NCBI GenBank assembly: GCA_020059395.1
Contig: JAGVCC010000258.1
Location: 1-32,858 of the forward strand
Direction: 5' to 3'
Length of the DNA: 32,858 nt
Origin: Chitinophagales bacterium
GTDB taxonomy: Bacteria > Bacteroidota > Bacteroidia > Chitinophagales > Chitinophagaceae
This document shows, piece after piece, positions 1 through 9,500 of the stretch. Position 1 is the first letter of the stretch; the number at the start of each line of letters is the position of its first letter. The position numbers were made by a program, and so were the translations under genes. The notes under the pieces were generated by a model. That model did no database searches, was not told where the DNA came from, and saw only the letters and a program-made list of their open reading frames with translations.

Positions 1-456
1 TATATAATTACTTGCCGTATCAGCGGTTGCAGCAGTGTTTTGTACGGCATTAAAAACAGCTTCCGCATCGTCACTAAAAATTTCAACTGTATTATTCTTC
101 AATCTAAGTACAGTTTCCGGCACAAAAAAATGAGCATCAGCAAAACCAATTACATCTGTATTATTCGATTGCAGTTTTTCAATGCCATTTTTTAAATCGT
201 AGCCCAAATGCCCAAACAACCACTCCCCTTTTTGTATGGTGTAAAAAGTTTGCAGTTTTTCAAAAGCATTTTCGTGTGTTACCTCAAGGTTTACTTTGCT
301 GCCTGCTGCCAGCAAACATTCAAAGGCCGGCTGCTCAAAATTATACTGCTGGTTATCCAACAAACAAAAAATGCTGTACTGGTTTGCCCAGTGCAGCATT
401 TTATTTTTAAACTCTTTAATATTATTTACAGAAAAAAATTGTGGCGCTTTTGTCAC
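1..456 (-). CDS. pabB: Chorismate-binding protein, para-aminobenzoate/anthranilate synthase component I-like, N-terminal part (truncated at window edge)
   Basis: Minus-strand open frame running off position 1; reads VTKAPQFFSVNNIKEFKNKMLHWANQYSIFCLLDNQQY...GEWLFGHLGYDLKNGIEKL...ADAHFFVPETVLRLKNN, characteristic of the N-terminal domain. GTG start at 456 or ATG at 399. Not in the ORF track because it is partial. Confidence 0.7.
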   Translation of the reverse strand, partial: MTKAPQFFSVNNIKEFKNKMLHWANQYSIFCLLDNQQYNFEQPAFECLLAAGSKVNLEVTHENAFEKLQTFYTIQKGEWLFGHLGYDLKNGIEKLQSNNTDVIGFADAHFFVPETVLRLKNNTVEIFSDDAEAVFNAVQNTAATADTASNYI

Positions 457-489
457 ATTTCATTTTATTCTCCTTTCAAAAAAGAAGTA

Positions 490-927
490 TTAATAATCAT
501 CATCGTCATCAAAGCCTCCGCCACCACCGCCCATATCATCAAAGCCTAAGTCCTTAAAGTCATCATCTACTTTAAAGTCGTCTTCTTCGTCTTTCCCTTT
601 TTTACCAGGGCCAGCAGTTTTTTTACTTTTTGATTTTGGTACATCAAACTCATCAAAATCAGGATCCCACTCATCCTCTTCTTCTGGTTTTTCCCAGTCA
701 TCCTCAACTTCTACATCATCATCTTCTTCTTCATCGTCGTCTTTTGCCTTCTTTTTTGCAGCACCTTTACCCTTAGCAGGCTTTTCATCTTCCAATTCAT
801 CACCATCCTCCAAATCATCATCTTCATCTTCTTCAACTTTTTTCTTGGGTGCAGCTTTTTTAGCAGCTTTAACTTCTGTAACTGCAGTTTTTTTTGCAGC
901 GGTTATTTTTTCGGATTTTATTGCCAT
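490..927 (-). CDS. Acidic/lysine-rich low-complexity (intrinsically disordered) protein
   Basis: 145-aa ORF with alternating Lys/Ala-rich and Asp/Glu-rich blocks, WEKPEEEDEWDPDFDEFDVPKSK core and GGGGGGFDDDDDY tail. Confidence 0.75.
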   Translation of the reverse strand: MAIKSEKITAAKKTAVTEVKAAKKAAPKKKVEEDEDDDLEDGDELEDEKPAKGKGAAKKKAKDDDEEEDDDVEVEDDWEKPEEEDEWDPDFDEFDVPKSKSKKTAGPGKKGKDEEDDFKVDDDFKDLGFDDMGGGGGGFDDDDDY

Positions 928-1008
928 AAATCAAACAAGTTGTTACTGTAAAATTTCAACGGTATTTTTAAATTGCCAAAAAAAAATAGAGATATTTTTT
1001 TATTTTTT

Positions 1009-2271
1009 TCAGGCCTTAACTATTTGGTGACTGCCGGGGCCATTACTAATGTAATTTACCGGCACCCCCAAAAACTCATTCAGGTAACTAATATAGGTTT
1101 TCATCTGTTGCGGCATTGCTGCAAAATCAGTAATGGCAGATATATCCTTTTTCCAACCCTCAAATGATTTATAACCCGGTTCTATTTTTACCCTGTTCAT
1201 TTGAAAAGGCACCATACTGTGCTCTTCTCCATCCACTTTGTAGGCATTACAAACTTTCAGTTCCTCTAAGTTATCTAAAATATCCGCCTTGGTCATAATA
1301 ATTTGTGTAACACCATTTATCATGCAGGCAAACTGCAGTGCCACTAGGTCAATCCAGCCACAACGCCTTGGTCGGCCGGTAGTGCTTCCAAATTCGTTAC
1401 CGGTTTTACGCAGTGTTTCACCAGTTTCATCCAGCAGCTCCGTAGGAAAAGGCCCGCTGCCCACTCTGGTGCAATACGCTTTACTTACTCCAAACACCTC
1501 TTTAATTTTTTGTGGCGCAATACCTAAACCGGTACAGACACCAGCCGATATCGTATTGCTGCTTGTTACGAAAGGAAATGTACCAAAATCCACATCCAGC
1601 ATACTGCCTTGTGCACCTTCAGCTAAAACTTTGCAACCCTTTTGTATTTTATCGTTTAAAAAATATTCGCCATTAACAATTTTAAACTGGCGTAAAAAAT
1701 CTAAAGCTTCAAAAAACTCCTCTTCCCACGCACTAATATCTTCATGAAAATTTAGACTGTCCAGTATCTTCTGGTGCTTTAAACGCAATTTTATGTATTC
1801 TGTTGTAAAACTTTTATCTAATAAATTACCCACACGTAACCCATTGCGACCGGTTTTATCCATATAGGCGGGGCCAATCCCTTTCAATGTACTACCAATT
1901 TTTTCATTGCCTTTTGCAAGTTCGCTGGCTTTGTCAATGGCACGGTGCGTTGGTAAAATAAGGTGGGTACGTTCGCTTATAAACATGTTTTTTCGGTAGT
2001 CTACCCCAAAAGCTGCCACGTTTTCACATTCACGTTTTAGTGTAACAGCATCCAGCACCACACCACCGCCTATCAGGTTGGTTTTATCCTCATGAAAAAT
2101 ACCGCTGGGTATTTGGTGCAGTACAATTTTTTTGCCACCTACATACAATGTATGTCCGGCATTTGGGCCACCCTGAAAGCGGGCAATTACATCATACCCA
2201 GGTGCAAAGTAATCAACAATTTTACCTTTCCCTTCGTCGCCCCACTGAAGGCCTAATATTACGTCAACCAT
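1009..2271 (-). CDS. purA: Adenylosuccinate synthase
   Basis: 420-aa ORF starting MVDVILGLQWGDEGKGKIVDYFA..FQGGPNAGHTL; also GSTLKGIGPAYMDK, TRVGSGPFPTE, GRPRRCGWIDL. Confidence 0.97.
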   Translation of the reverse strand: MVDVILGLQWGDEGKGKIVDYFAPGYDVIARFQGGPNAGHTLYVGGKKIVLHQIPSGIFHEDKTNLIGGGVVLDAVTLKRECENVAAFGVDYRKNMFISERTHLILPTHRAIDKASELAKGNEKIGSTLKGIGPAYMDKTGRNGLRVGNLLDKSFTTEYIKLRLKHQKILDSLNFHEDISAWEEEFFEALDFLRQFKIVNGEYFLNDKIQKGCKVLAEGAQGSMLDVDFGTFPFVTSSNTISAGVCTGLGIAPQKIKEVFGVSKAYCTRVGSGPFPTELLDETGETLRKTGNEFGSTTGRPRRCGWIDLVALQFACMINGVTQIIMTKADILDNLEELKVCNAYKVDGEEHSMVPFQMNRVKIEPGYKSFEGWKKDISAITDFAAMPQQMKTYISYLNEFLGVPVNYISNGPGSHQIVKA

Positions 2272-2435
2272 TGCCGTTTTTTAATTTTTATATTTATGAT
2301 TTTAGATTTGGATACCAGCTTTAGTTTTTCATGGCATCATCGTTGCCACGCTCGGTTCAAAAACATACCATTGTTCAGCTTTTACCGCAGCGTAACAAAA
2401 CAACGGCGCAAAAGTAATTTGAAATAAACCAATCT

Positions 2436-2468
2436 CCTAAAATGATGGGATAATGTTTGAAAGTTGGG
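2436..2468 (+). repeat. Intergenic 33-bp repeat, copy 1
   Basis: CCTAAAATGATGGGATAATGTTTGAAAGTTGGG; 28/33 identical to copy at 3883-3915. Confidence 0.6.
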
Positions 2469-2614
2469 GAGAAAACAATTTTTAAACACTTAACATTTGT
2501 TGACGTAACCAATTTATAACTCATTGAAAATACTACCAAAAGCCCCTGTATTAAATTTATTGATGGCTGTAAACATATAAATTTGCACTTTATTTATTGC
2601 AGGAAAACAAATTT

Positions 2615-3863
2615 ATGAAGCATTCTGGCCTGTTACTGTTATTTATACTTATTGCAGCACCGGCTTTTTGCCAATTGCATACCGACAGCAGTGAAAAAAA
2701 ACCAGCAGATTCTGCAGTGTTGCGTATAAAAAATTTAAACCCTTATTTTACTGTACATGTAGACTCTATGCTGCGTTACCCGCTGGAAATTAACAAAGAT
2801 GTTTCGCAATATTACTGGTTTATAAAAAACTCACCGGTAGGCGTTAAAATTAATAAAGACAATGGCCTGCTTACTACAAAAGTTGACAAATCGTTTTTTT
2901 TTGTCGGGCAAACTAAAATACGATTATGAATATAAAGTTGCCTTAAGTGTTCAAAATTTAAATAATCCGGCAGATAAGGTTGATACTTTTTTTACCCTTC
3001 TTTTTTACAGCACAGAAATAATTACTTCCCGTATTAAACCAACAGTGACCAATAAAGTATTTATTGATGAAGGTGATACTTTGAGCTTTAAACTGCAATG
3101 CGACAATGGCAGTTTCCCCATTGAAGAAATAAGGTACGTAAGTAACTATGCCATAAAATCTGCCACCGCTGTGGGCCGCTGTGGCGATGATTTTACATGG
3201 AGCGCTCCTTACGATTTTATTAAATCTACTGATAAAGAAAAACAAAAAACCATACAGCTGTATTTTATAGGTGCTACAAAGTTTCATGTTACCGACACTG
3301 CCCTTATTGAAATAACTGTTAAAGAAAATATTAATTACCCGCAGCAAACCTTAGAATTTGAAACCCTGTATAATGAAGTAACAAAATACATCACACAGCT
3401 AAAAAGCAGTTTTAGAATTGTAGATAAGAAAATAAAAAAAGTAAAAAGCACCCGTACAACATTCGATTTAGCTTCTGCATCCACAGCATTGGGCGGCACC
3501 ATTTTTTCATCGTTACCAGAAACCAAGCAGCAGGCAACTGGTAAAATACTTCCCAGCGTTGGCGTTGCTTTAGTACCCGTTAAAGAAGCTACGGCGCCTA
3601 ACAGCAGTTATGAGCAAAACACTGCCCCATTAATACGCAGCAGTATTAAGCGTTTGGAGTATTTGTTAACTCAAACACGCCTTGCAGGCGACAGGGACCC
3701 CGAAATACTTACCAAAACAAATAAAATAAGGGAAGAGCTGAAGCAAACACAAATTCAGCTTATTGATATTCCTTTGGCAGAAGAAGCGCCTGATGAAAAA
3801 GAGCTGGATAAATACTTTAATAACCCTAAGGTTAATAAGAAATACCAGATGAAGAAGAAGTAA
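2615..3863 (+). pseudogene. Exported protein, interrupted by an apparent 1-nt frameshift at a T9 tract
   Basis: Signal peptide MKHSGLLLLFILIAAPAFCQ at ATG 2615; ORF 2597-2929 ends shortly after T9 (2894-2902), and the downstream frame (2862-3863) continues as ...KSFF-LSGKLKYDYEYKVALSVQNL if one T is removed. Confidence 0.7.
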
Positions 3864-3882
3864 GTGCTAAAAAAAGTAATTG

Positions 3883-3915
3883 CCTAAAGTGACGGCGTAG
3901 TGTTTGAAAGTTGGG
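3883..3915 (+). repeat. Intergenic 33-bp repeat, copy 2
   Basis: CCTAAAGTGACGGCGTAGTGTTTGAAAGTTGGG; 28/33 identical to copy at 2436-2468. Confidence 0.6.
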
Positions 3916-3963
3916 TAACAATGCAAAAATTGTTCTTTTCGTAAAAATTCCCCTTTTAGGGTA

Positions 3964-3996
3964 TTGCAAATGCCCCCCCCCCCCTCATTAACTTTG
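3964..3996 (+). promoter_or_regulatory. Putative Bacteroidota promoter (TTG / TAACTTTG) with a C12 tract in the spacer
   Basis: TTG at 3964-3966, C12 at 3973-3984, TAACTTTG (matches TAnnTTTG) at 3989-3996; 57 bp upstream of the ATG at 4053. Confidence 0.5.
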
Positions 3997-4052
3997 ACTA
4001 ATATATCTGAAAAGATAACAATTATTAGTTTCAAACAATTAAACTTCAAATT

Positions 4053-5297
4053 ATGAAAAAAATTATTTCAGGATTAATTTTATTGGCAATAATTGGCATC
4101 AGTTTTTATGCCTGCAAATCAAGCACTCCTAAATGTGAAGTGTGTGCCAGTACAAGCAATGTAAAAACCCAAGTTAAGTTTGAAAAAGAGTTCGGTATTG
4201 ACTCTGTATTAACTAATTTATGGTATGCTAATGATGTAAAGGAAAATTACGACTATGCAGATATAGCTGAACAAAAAGATTTTGATTTTGAAAAATTTAA
4301 ATTACACGTCGAAAAAAATCCGATGTTTAAAATTGAAGGAAATCCACAAATTATCGGATATGTATTGTACTTGAACAAGCAATTGCATTTAGACCCTATA
4401 GTAAAACCTTATAGTTTGCTTGCAATTGGAATTTATTCCTATCATGACAAAATCTTACAGCATAATTTCTTCAAAAAAAACGACTCTGCAAATACTTTTA
4501 TTGAGGTTTCCGAATTAAAAGCTTCAGTTAGCGGAATACAAATAAATGCTATTCATGCATTAATGAAAAAAGTTGTACACCCTAAAGATGGCTCTACTTC
4601 ATTTTTAATATCTAATGCTAAAGAAATTTCTGTATTAGGAAAAATAACTAAAACTTCTGATGATTTAATTCGTATAATAAATAATTATGAAAAAAGTATT
4701 TCAGAATTATCCCGAACGTCGAATCAAGAATTAAGAAATTTTGCTGATGAGGGGGAAGGGGGAGCCTTTTGCCTAACCCCCTGTGCTCCTACATCATCAT
4801 CTTGTTGGCAAAGCACTACCAGCCAATCATATGTTTGCCGTGGAAATATTATATGCCCTATGAGAGTAAGCTTCAATACTGTTGATGCAACTGACTTTTG
4901 GGCTAATACAGATTCTTTAGAAAAAACTGTTAAACCAACTACCGCCTATCAATTTCGAGACTCAATACTTTCTAAAAATGCTATGGGTCAAAAATATATT
5001 AGTGACTATTATTTTTTAGGCAGCACTTTTTCTAATTCCTACTCTTTTACGAATAGTCTAAAAATTTTAAGGATTATGCCTACTGTTTATTCAATAGTAG
5101 ACAAAATAAATTCTACAAACCAAACTCAAAATACATATGATACAGAAACAAGAGATAAAATCGTTAGCCTGATTAATTATTTTAAAACTTTAACTGATGA
5201 CGCAATTGCAATTGCCAAAATGAATGATATAATTGCTGATGTAAATTATTATTGCAATAAGCAAGTATCAAATTTAAAGAGTGCATTAACTAATTAA
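4053..5297 (+). CDS. Lipoprotein of unknown function; C-terminus resembles a degenerate CFI-box-CTERM-like region
   Basis: MKKIISGLILLAIIGISFYAC lipoprotein signal; Cys-rich CLTPCAPTSSSC..VCRGNIIC; C-terminal YQFRDSILSKNAMGQKYISDYYFLG. Confidence 0.8.
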   Translation: MKKIISGLILLAIIGISFYACKSSTPKCEVCASTSNVKTQVKFEKEFGIDSVLTNLWYANDVKENYDYADIAEQKDFDFEKFKLHVEKNPMFKIEGNPQIIGYVLYLNKQLHLDPIVKPYSLLAIGIYSYHDKILQHNFFKKNDSANTFIEVSELKASVSGIQINAIHALMKKVVHPKDGSTSFLISNAKEISVLGKITKTSDDLIRIINNYEKSISELSRTSNQELRNFADEGEGGAFCLTPCAPTSSSCWQSTTSQSYVCRGNIICPMRVSFNTVDATDFWANTDSLEKTVKPTTAYQFRDSILSKNAMGQKYISDYYFLGSTFSNSYSFTNSLKILRIMPTVYSIVDKINSTNQTQNTYDTETRDKIVSLINYFKTLTDDAIAIAKMNDIIADVNYYCNKQVSNLKSALTN

Positions 5298-5309
5298 GAT
5301 ATTACCTAA

Positions 5310-5345
5310 AAACTAAAGGCCGTAAAATTTTACGGCCTTTAGTTT
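5310..5345. terminator. Bidirectional intrinsic terminator between convergent genes
   Basis: Perfect 18-bp inverted repeat AAACTAAAGGCCGTAAAA/TTTTACGGCCTTTAGTTT. Confidence 0.85.
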
Positions 5346-5373
5346 AAATAAAAGATTATTATTTGAGTCCTTT

Positions 5374-6615
5374 TTACGCCACCTTCAACATACTCAATTT
5401 ACTGCTGCTGAATTTACGTTGTGCATATTCAAGTGTAACATCAAAGCTTTTAACTTTTTGGCTGGGCAGTTCATACATAGCATCGGTTAATATGCTTTCG
5501 CAAATGCTGCGCAGGCCACGGGCACCCAGTTTATATTCCATTGCTTTTTCCACCATAAAATCGTACACTTCCTGTTCAAACTTCAGTTCAATGCCTTCAA
5601 TTTCAAACAGGCGCACAAATTGTTTTACCAGTGCATTTTTAGGCTCTGTTAAAATACTGCGGAGTGTTATGGCATCCAGCGGCATTAAATAAGTAACCAC
5701 AGGTAAGCGGCCCAGCAATTCGGGTATTAAACCAAAGTGCTTTAAATCCACCGCATTTACAAAATGCAGCAGGTTATCATGCTGATAATCCTGCATCTCT
5801 TTATTTACATTAAAGCCAATAGCATTGGTATTAACACGGCGGGCAATTATTTTATCCATGCCATCAAAAGCACCACCGCAAATAAATAAAATGTTCTGTG
5901 TATTTACTTTTATCAGCTTTTGCTCCGGGTGTTTACGTCCGCCTTGCGGTGGCACCAGCACTTCCGTACCTTCTAAAAGTTTTAATAAGCCCTGCTGCAC
6001 ACCTTCGCCACTTACATCACGGGTTATACTGGGGTTATCGCTTTTGCGGGCAATTTTATCAATTTCATCAATAAAAACTATGCCTTTTTCTGCTGCAGCC
6101 ACGTCATAATTGCAAGCCTGCAATAAACGGCTCAGCATACTTTCCACATCTTCTCCCACATAACCGGCTTCTGTAAATACAGTAGCATCCACAATAGCAA
6201 AAGGCACATTCAACATACGGGCTATAGATTTTGCCAGCAATGTTTTACCGGTACCGGTTTCACCCACCATAATAATATTGCTCTTTTCAATCTCTACATC
6301 GTTCTCAATTTTTTGATTAAGCCGTTTGTAGTGGTTGTACACAGCAACAGACAGTATTTTTTTAGCATCGTCCTGCCCAATTACATACTCATCCAAAAAA
6401 TGCTTTATTTCAATTGGTTTTTTTACAGTTAGTTTATTAGCATGGGCATGCGGATGTTTAATTTCAGATTGGCTGCCCAGCTCCTGTTCAATTATTTCTT
6501 CTGCATGTTCTACGCAGTTTTCGCAAATGTGGCCATCTTGCCCGGCAATTAAAATTTTAACCTCATCTCTGCTGCGGCCGCAAAAAGAGCAATGTAATAT
6601 TTGTTGTTTTGCCAT
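5374..6615 (-). CDS. clpX: ATP-dependent Clp protease ATP-binding subunit ClpX
   Basis: N-terminal zinc finger CSFCGRS..CENC; Walker A GETGTGKT; Walker [19 protein letters not shown]-like and ClpX C-terminal motifs. Confidence 0.97.
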   Translation of the reverse strand: MAKQQILHCSFCGRSRDEVKILIAGQDGHICENCVEHAEEIIEQELGSQSEIKHPHAHANKLTVKKPIEIKHFLDEYVIGQDDAKKILSVAVYNHYKRLNQKIENDVEIEKSNIIMVGETGTGKTLLAKSIARMLNVPFAIVDATVFTEAGYVGEDVESMLSRLLQACNYDVAAAEKGIVFIDEIDKIARKSDNPSITRDVSGEGVQQGLLKLLEGTEVLVPPQGGRKHPEQKLIKVNTQNILFICGGAFDGMDKIIARRVNTNAIGFNVNKEMQDYQHDNLLHFVNAVDLKHFGLIPELLGRLPVVTYLMPLDAITLRSILTEPKNALVKQFVRLFEIEGIELKFEQEVYDFMVEKAMEYKLGARGLRSICESILTDAMYELPSQKVKSFDVTLEYAQRKFSSSKLSMLKVA

Positions 6616-6865
6616 TATAATGGTTTTGCCGGGTGTAATTATTAATGCAAAGATAAAAAAGCCCTGCTCAAAAACGATAATATAGAGACAATATTATAGC
6701 CGTGATTGTTGCATTTACACAGGATTATACTGCAGTGATGATTAAAACATGAAGAAAGATGGGTTATATTGCCTGAAATTGACGGGGATTAATGGCTTAT
6801 GGCAGCAATATTCTACTACCTGCAATCAAGTAATATTTAATTTTTTGGGCTTTAAATTGCGCAGG

Positions 6866-7954
6866 CTATATTTTTTGTACCAGTTTTAAATGCTGCTGCA
6901 GCATTTGCTTAAGCTGCCGCTTTACAATAGCTCCCATGGTTTTACACCGGCTGAAATATGCGGTGTCAAAATGCAGATTCAATTCGTCCCGTAATATTTT
7001 TATTTTATAGCCCTCACTCAGCTCATCCTGCATCATTATATTGATCAATTCCATCAACTGCTTACGGCCTGCAAACACACGGTTTGCCATGGCTGTACGT
7101 TCTTCTTCCTGATATTGCTCAATTACGTCAGGGCTTAAATTTTTTAAAACTAAATCTACGTACTCAAAATTTTCTTTATAAAACTGTGGCAGGTAAAGAT
7201 TTTTGCGGCCTTCGTAGCATTGCTGGTCAAAATCTATTGCCCGCAGGCGGTATTGGTAATCTTCAATGTCTGGTGTAATATCCACCACAAAATTATAGCT
7301 CCGCATGTCGCCAAGCAGGCGTGCAAAACAGCGTTCGTTAAACTTTACAAACTCTTTTGCAATACGCACTTTATTAGTTTCTGGCTTTTGTAAATACTCC
7401 TGTAAAAAAATGTCGCCGGGTATACCGGGTATATGCTCTTCTACTAAGGTATTATTGTGGCAAAAAAAAATAATGCGGTTGGGAGACAGTAAATGCTCCA
7501 GCTCCAGCCCATAAATACGGGAAGCGTCTGCAACCTTAATATAAAAGTGATCGTAGTTATCGTTTACCTTGTTTTTTATGCGTATGCGAAAGGGTACACT
7601 ATTGCCAAATTCGCAAAAGTCAATCCGCTCCACATCAAGGTGTTTAATAAAACTCATATTGCCTTCTGTTTTAAGAATGGCATATGTTGTAACCAGGCCC
7701 TCACGCAGGTACTCCATTTCCTTTAAATCGTATACAGCAGTTTCCCAATGGGTAAATTTTCCATTTTTGTCTTTTAATGATGTGGCGTACCGGTAATTCA
7801 GCAGGTCTTTATACATTACGGGCAGTTTAATATCCCTGCCATAATTAGTAAGGTATTTACGCATGCCGTTGCTTAATGGAAAAATATCTTTTTTCATTAG
7901 CGGCCGGTCTATTTCTTTGCTTAACCTGGCATTTATTACTTCGTTAAACTGCAT
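6866..7954 (-). CDS. Conserved hypothetical protein with kinase-fold-like motifs
   Basis: ORF 6866-7993, likely start MQFNEV at 7954; contains FYIKVAD, LVEEHIPGIPG, LLGDMRSYNFVV and RAIDFDQ motifs in kinase order. Confidence 0.65.
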   Translation of the reverse strand: MQFNEVINARLSKEIDRPLMKKDIFPLSNGMRKYLTNYGRDIKLPVMYKDLLNYRYATSLKDKNGKFTHWETAVYDLKEMEYLREGLVTTYAILKTEGNMSFIKHLDVERIDFCEFGNSVPFRIRIKNKVNDNYDHFYIKVADASRIYGLELEHLLSPNRIIFFCHNNTLVEEHIPGIPGDIFLQEYLQKPETNKVRIAKEFVKFNERCFARLLGDMRSYNFVVDITPDIEDYQYRLRAIDFDQQCYEGRKNLYLPQFYKENFEYVDLVLKNLSPDVIEQYQEEERTAMANRVFAGRKQLMELINIMMQDELSEGYKIKILRDELNLHFDTAYFSRCKTMGAIVKRQLKQMLQQHLKLVQKI

Positions 7955-7982
7955 GTTGTAAAGGTACACTTGTAAATAAAAA

Positions 7983-8010
7983 AACTGCCTCAAAAAAAAT
8001 TGAGGCAGTT
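7983..8010 (-). terminator. Intrinsic terminator downstream of second clpP
   Basis: AACTGCCTCAA-N6-TTGAGGCAGTT inverted repeat just after the clpP stop. Confidence 0.75.
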
Positions 8011-8028
8011 CATTATTATTTTAAGAAA

Positions 8029-8649
8029 TTACAATTTCTCAACTATACCGTCCACAATACCATACGCAACAGACTCTTTGGCACCCATCCAGTAATCTCT
8101 GTCAAAATCTTTCATAACTTTTTCAAATGTCTGGCCACAGTTATCTGCTAATATTCTGGCCCCCATTTCTTTTATTTTTTTTATCTGCTCTGCCATAATT
8201 TCAAGGTCGGCACTAGTGCCTTGGCCACCACCGCTTGGCTGATGTATCATTACTTCGCCATGCGGAAAAATAAAGCGCCTGCCTTTGGTACCACCGCTTA
8301 ATAATATACTGCCCATACTGGCTGCCATACCCATACAAACAGTGCTTACGGGGCTGCTTATCATTTGCATTGTATCATAAATAACCATTCCACTGGTTAC
8401 TACGCCGCCGGGGCTATTAATATAAAAGGTAATTTCTTTGCCGGGGTCTATTGCCTCTAAATATAAAAGACGGGCTGTAATGTCTTTAGCACTTTTGTCA
8501 TCTACAACACCCCATAAAAAAATTTTACGCTGTTCAATAAATTTTTTGTCAAACTGCCAGCCGCTCATCATTTTCTCCATGGGGTTCTCCGGCAGGTCTT
8601 TAGGGTTTTCTTCGTCTTCGTTTCTTATTATTCTGTTATATAAATTCAT
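8029..8649 (-). CDS. clpP: ATP-dependent Clp protease proteolytic subunit (paralog 2)
   Basis: [11 protein letters not shown] (Ser), VMIHQPSGG (His), DFDRDYWM (Asp) catalytic motifs. Confidence 0.96.
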   Translation of the reverse strand: MNLYNRIIRNEDEENPKDLPENPMEKMMSGWQFDKKFIEQRKIFLWGVVDDKSAKDITARLLYLEAIDPGKEITFYINSPGGVVTSGMVIYDTMQMISSPVSTVCMGMAASMGSILLSGGTKGRRFIFPHGEVMIHQPSGGGQGTSADLEIMAEQIKKIKEMGARILADNCGQTFEKVMKDFDRDYWMGAKESVAYGIVDGIVEKL

Positions 8650-8735
8650 TTTTAAAAAATTTAGATGTGCAGCTGCTACGTTTTTTTAACAACGATTGGG
8701 GAAATCAAATTTCAATCATCAACAGGCAATTTTGA

Positions 8736-9431
8736 CTATTTGTCTTTTTTCTGTTTACGTGGGTTCATTACAAGTACTTCATCCACCATACCATACTCTT
8801 TGGCTTCGATGCTGGTCATCCAGTAATCTCTGTTGCTGTCTTCTGCCACTTTTTCAACTGACTGGCCAGTATGAAAAGCGGTTATTTCGTACAACTCTCT
8901 TTTTATTTTTTTAACCTCGTTTACGGTTATTTCAATATCAGTTGCCTGCCCGCCTGCGCCTGCACTTGGCTGGTGCATCATAATACGGCTGTGTTTTAAT
9001 GCAGTACGTTTTCCTTTAGCGCCTGCACATAGTAAAACCTGCCCCATGCTTGCTGCCATACCGGTACAAATGGTGGCAATATCCGGCGTAATAAACTGCA
9101 TAGTATCATACATTCCTAACCCAGCATACACACTGCCGCCCGGGCTGTTAATGTACATTTGAATATCCCGGGTGCGGTCGGTACTTTCTAAAAACAATAA
9201 CTGCGCTGTTACAATGTTTGCCACTTCGTCACTTATTGGATAGCCCAGAAAAATAATCCTGTCCATCATTAACCTGCTGTATACATCCATCACGGCAATG
9301 TTCATAGGCCTTTCTTCAATAATATTAGGGGTAAGATTTGTTACGTTGTGTTTTATATACCCATCAAGCATATTACTGCTGATGCCTTTATGCTTCACTG
9401 CATATTTTTCAAACTCTTTTCCAAAATTCAT
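8736..9431 (-). CDS. clpP: ATP-dependent Clp protease proteolytic subunit (paralog 1)
   Basis: GMAASMGQVLL (Ser), IMMHQPSAG (His), SNRDYWM (Asp) catalytic motifs. Confidence 0.96.
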   Translation of the reverse strand: MNFGKEFEKYAVKHKGISSNMLDGYIKHNVTNLTPNIIEERPMNIAVMDVYSRLMMDRIIFLGYPISDEVANIVTAQLLFLESTDRTRDIQMYINSPGGSVYAGLGMYDTMQFITPDIATICTGMAASMGQVLLCAGAKGKRTALKHSRIMMHQPSAGAGGQATDIEITVNEVKKIKRELYEITAFHTGQSVEKVAEDSNRDYWMTSIEAKEYGMVDEVLVMNPRKQKKDK

Positions 9432-9500
9432 AATTATAGATTGCCTGATTAAAAATTGATTTTACAAATATAACTGATAGTTGTATCGGTACATTTAAAA

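Noticed and set aside
208-549. Plus-strand ORFs 208-549 and 296-493
   Set aside because: Antisense to the partial pabB-like gene and the acidic protein C-terminus; atypical composition.
2958-3526. Minus-strand ORFs 2958-3347 and 3335-3526
   Set aside because: Antisense to the frameshifted exported-protein gene, whose plus-strand frame has a signal peptide and coherent composition.
3867-4049. Minus-strand 60-aa ORF across the C12 tract
   Set aside because: Low-complexity Gly run from the homopolymer; better explained as promoter region of the 4053 gene.
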